In this document: one piece after another, positions 57,641 through 58,708 of the stretch
How positions within the stretch are numbered: position 1 is the first letter of the stretch
How the letters are laid out: every line of letters starts with the position of its first letter
Source: Oxalobacter sp. OttesenSCG-928-P03
GTDB lineage: Bacteria > Pseudomonadota > Gammaproteobacteria > Burkholderiales > Burkholderiaceae_D
Length of the DNA: 58,708 bases
Direction: 5' to 3'
Assembly: GCA_030269625.1 (NCBI GenBank)
Contig: JAJDFZ010000006.1
Location: 1-58,708, forward strand
Position numbers and translations under genes: made by a program
Notes under the pieces: model-generated
The model's input: the letters and a program-made list of their open reading frames with translations, nothing else
Databases searched by the model: none
Told to the model about the DNA's origin: nothing

Positions 57641-58708
57641 ATGAGGCGCAATCTCAAGGTGAAGAGACAGCGTCATCTTGTGATGATCTGCGCACTGGTT
57701 TTCTGCATGTTCATTCTTGGCGTTGTTGTCGCGATAAATGTAAAAAATTCCATCAACCTGCGCGATATTCTCACTGAAAGTGTCAAGGGGCAGCTCATCT
57801 CCACCTCGCTGGCAGCAAGGGAAATGCTCGATATTGAGGCGTTTGTTGCTTATCAGGATGCGTCGGTTGCGAAAGATCCTGCGTACCAGGAAGTGCTGCA
57901 CAAACTGCGTACTTTGGCGGATAGCGTCGGGGCCAAGTATATTTATGCCCTCAAACGCCAGGGAGACAGTTACGTGTTTGTTTTCGATACGGACACGGAA
58001 AATATCACCATCTTTATTCCCTATGATTTGTCGGCTGTACATGAAGCTGCTTTTTCAGGGAAAAACGCTGCGGATATCATGAATGTGCAGGATGAATACG
58101 GCAGTTTCAACACTGGCGCCGTACCCATTTTTCATAAAGGAAAAGTCGTTGGTGTGATCAGCACGGATATTGAAGACGCTTACGTGGAATCCAGTTACAA
58201 GGCCGCATTGTTCAATTCCCTGATGCTTGTCGGCATCCTGCTTCTGACGATGGGGGCGATGCTGTTTTCCGTGTATCGCCTGCTCAGACGCATAGGCGAA
58301 ATGCAGGGGCAACTGGAAAGGCAGGCCCTGTATGACACGATTACCGGTTTGCCTAACCGTCAGTACCTGATGGAGCATCTTACATCGATCACGACAGCCC
58401 AGAATCCGGAGCCGTTTGCCCTGTTTTTCATTGACCTGGACAACTTCAAACAGGTCAACGACAGTGCCGGGCATGATGCGGGTGATGATGTGCTTCGCCA
58501 GATTGCCAGATTCCTGGATACGACGCTGGACAACGCCAGAGCGTTTCGCCCCTCAGCCGGCAAACTGAATATTGCCGCCCGTGTGGGGGGAGATGAATTC
58601 ATTCAGGTTGTTGAAGGCCTCAATAGTGTTGACGAAGTAAGGGAGGCGGCCGAACACCTGCTTGAAAGTTTCAAGACAGCTGATCTGAGCCGGTATATCG
58701 AAAAATAC
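57641..58708 (+). CDS. Membrane-bound diguanylate cyclase (tandem copy B, 3' end cut by window)
   Basis: From ATG 57641 (AAAAGGAGTTATAG upstream) the frame stays open to the window edge, giving at least 356 residues. It aligns without gaps to copy A at an offset of exactly 1360 bases. The N-terminal helix and periplasmic sensor differ at many residues (for example DVDAFASYRDES against DIEAFVAYQDAS), while the second helix and the GGDEF domain are almost identical. VGGDEFIQ is intact. The last part of GGDEF lies outside. Confidence 0.92.
   Translation, partial: MRRNLKVKRQRHLVMICALVFCMFILGVVVAINVKNSINLRDILTESVKGQLISTSLAAREMLDIEAFVAYQDASVAKDPAYQEVLHKLRTLADSVGAKYIYALKRQGDSYVFVFDTDTENITIFIPYDLSAVHEAAFSGKNAADIMNVQDEYGSFNTGAVPIFHKGKVVGVISTDIEDAYVESSYKAALFNSLMLVGILLLTMGAMLFSVYRLLRRIGEMQGQLERQALYDTITGLPNRQYLMEHLTSITTAQNPEPFALFFIDLDNFKQVNDSAGHDAGDDVLRQIARFLDTTLDNARAFRPSAGKLNIAARVGGDEFIQVVEGLNSVDEVREAAEHLLESFKTADLSRYIEKY

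Larger units (their letters stand above)
56209..58708 (+). repeat. Tandem duplication of a cyclase gene with its leader
   Basis: Two units of 1360 bases align, including the leader (CATGGCTTT and CCGAAAAGGAGTTA are shared). From 57048 to 57348 against 58408-58708 I count one mismatch in 301 bases, while the sensor-coding region is clearly diverged. This pattern suggests recent gene conversion or selection on the output half. Confidence 0.85.

Overview
The window looks like chromosomal DNA of a betaproteobacterium, order Burkholderiales. The gene order kdsD-kdsC-lptC-lptA-lptB-rpoN-hpf, tpiA-secG-tRNA-Leu and gltB-gltD, together with the protein sequences, points there. The moderate base composition, lower than in most free-living Burkholderiales, makes an Oxalobacteraceae member such as Oxalobacter a reasonable inference, but no decisive marker is present.

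Layout. Positions 1-68 hold the 5' end of a divergent FAD-dependent oxidoreductase (probably ETF-ubiquinone oxidoreductase). Positions 194-9234 are a glycogen/alpha-glucan cluster (a chimeric thioesterase-GlgX, pgm, glgC, glgA, glgP) without a branching enzyme. Positions 9288-15467 are mostly small envelope or membrane proteins of unknown role plus a large alpha/beta-hydrolase. After a tRNA-Pro(GGG) come a PAS-GAF-GGDEF-EAL protein and a divergent CYTH protein, separated by a promoter region with three 18-bp direct repeats. Positions 18864-24090 (minus) are the LPS/Kdo-export, sigma-54 and hibernation-factor operon. A CPA2 antiporter, uvrA and ssb follow, with a LexA-like box between uvrA and ssb. 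Positions 29955-33057 hold a radical SAM protein, an NAD-dependent epimerase-like protein and a ZIP transporter. Positions 33083-38853 are a polyphosphate neighbourhood (ppx, SulP transporter, sixA, ppk1). Then come an hsp20 gene with a sigma-32-like promoter, a RAYT-type transposase with degenerate catalytic residues flanked by inverted repeats, glutamate synthase (gltB, gltD), dapA, bamC, an MBL-fold hydrolase, an Ala/Lys/Asp-rich lipoprotein, slyD, tpiA, secG, tRNA-Leu(GAG), two small unknowns, an Ada/AlkA fusion with ogt, and two tandem membrane diguanylate cyclases, the second cut by the window edge.

How the genes work together. Pgm, GlgC and GlgA make linear glucan and GlgP degrades it. 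The debranching enzyme appears damaged by an in-frame fusion at a short shared TYAG-coding stretch. Ppk1 and Ppx make and degrade polyphosphate. The Lpt/Kds genes supply Kdo synthesis and LPS transport. The Ada-AlkA/Ogt pair is an alkylation-repair unit. Three proteins for making or degrading cyclic-di-GMP lie in the window.

I found no CRISPR array, prophage or recognisable defence island. The most unusual items are the thioesterase-GlgX chimera, the catalytically degenerate RAYT element, the tandem cyclases with near-identical output domains, and several unexplained non-coding repeat or hairpin structures.
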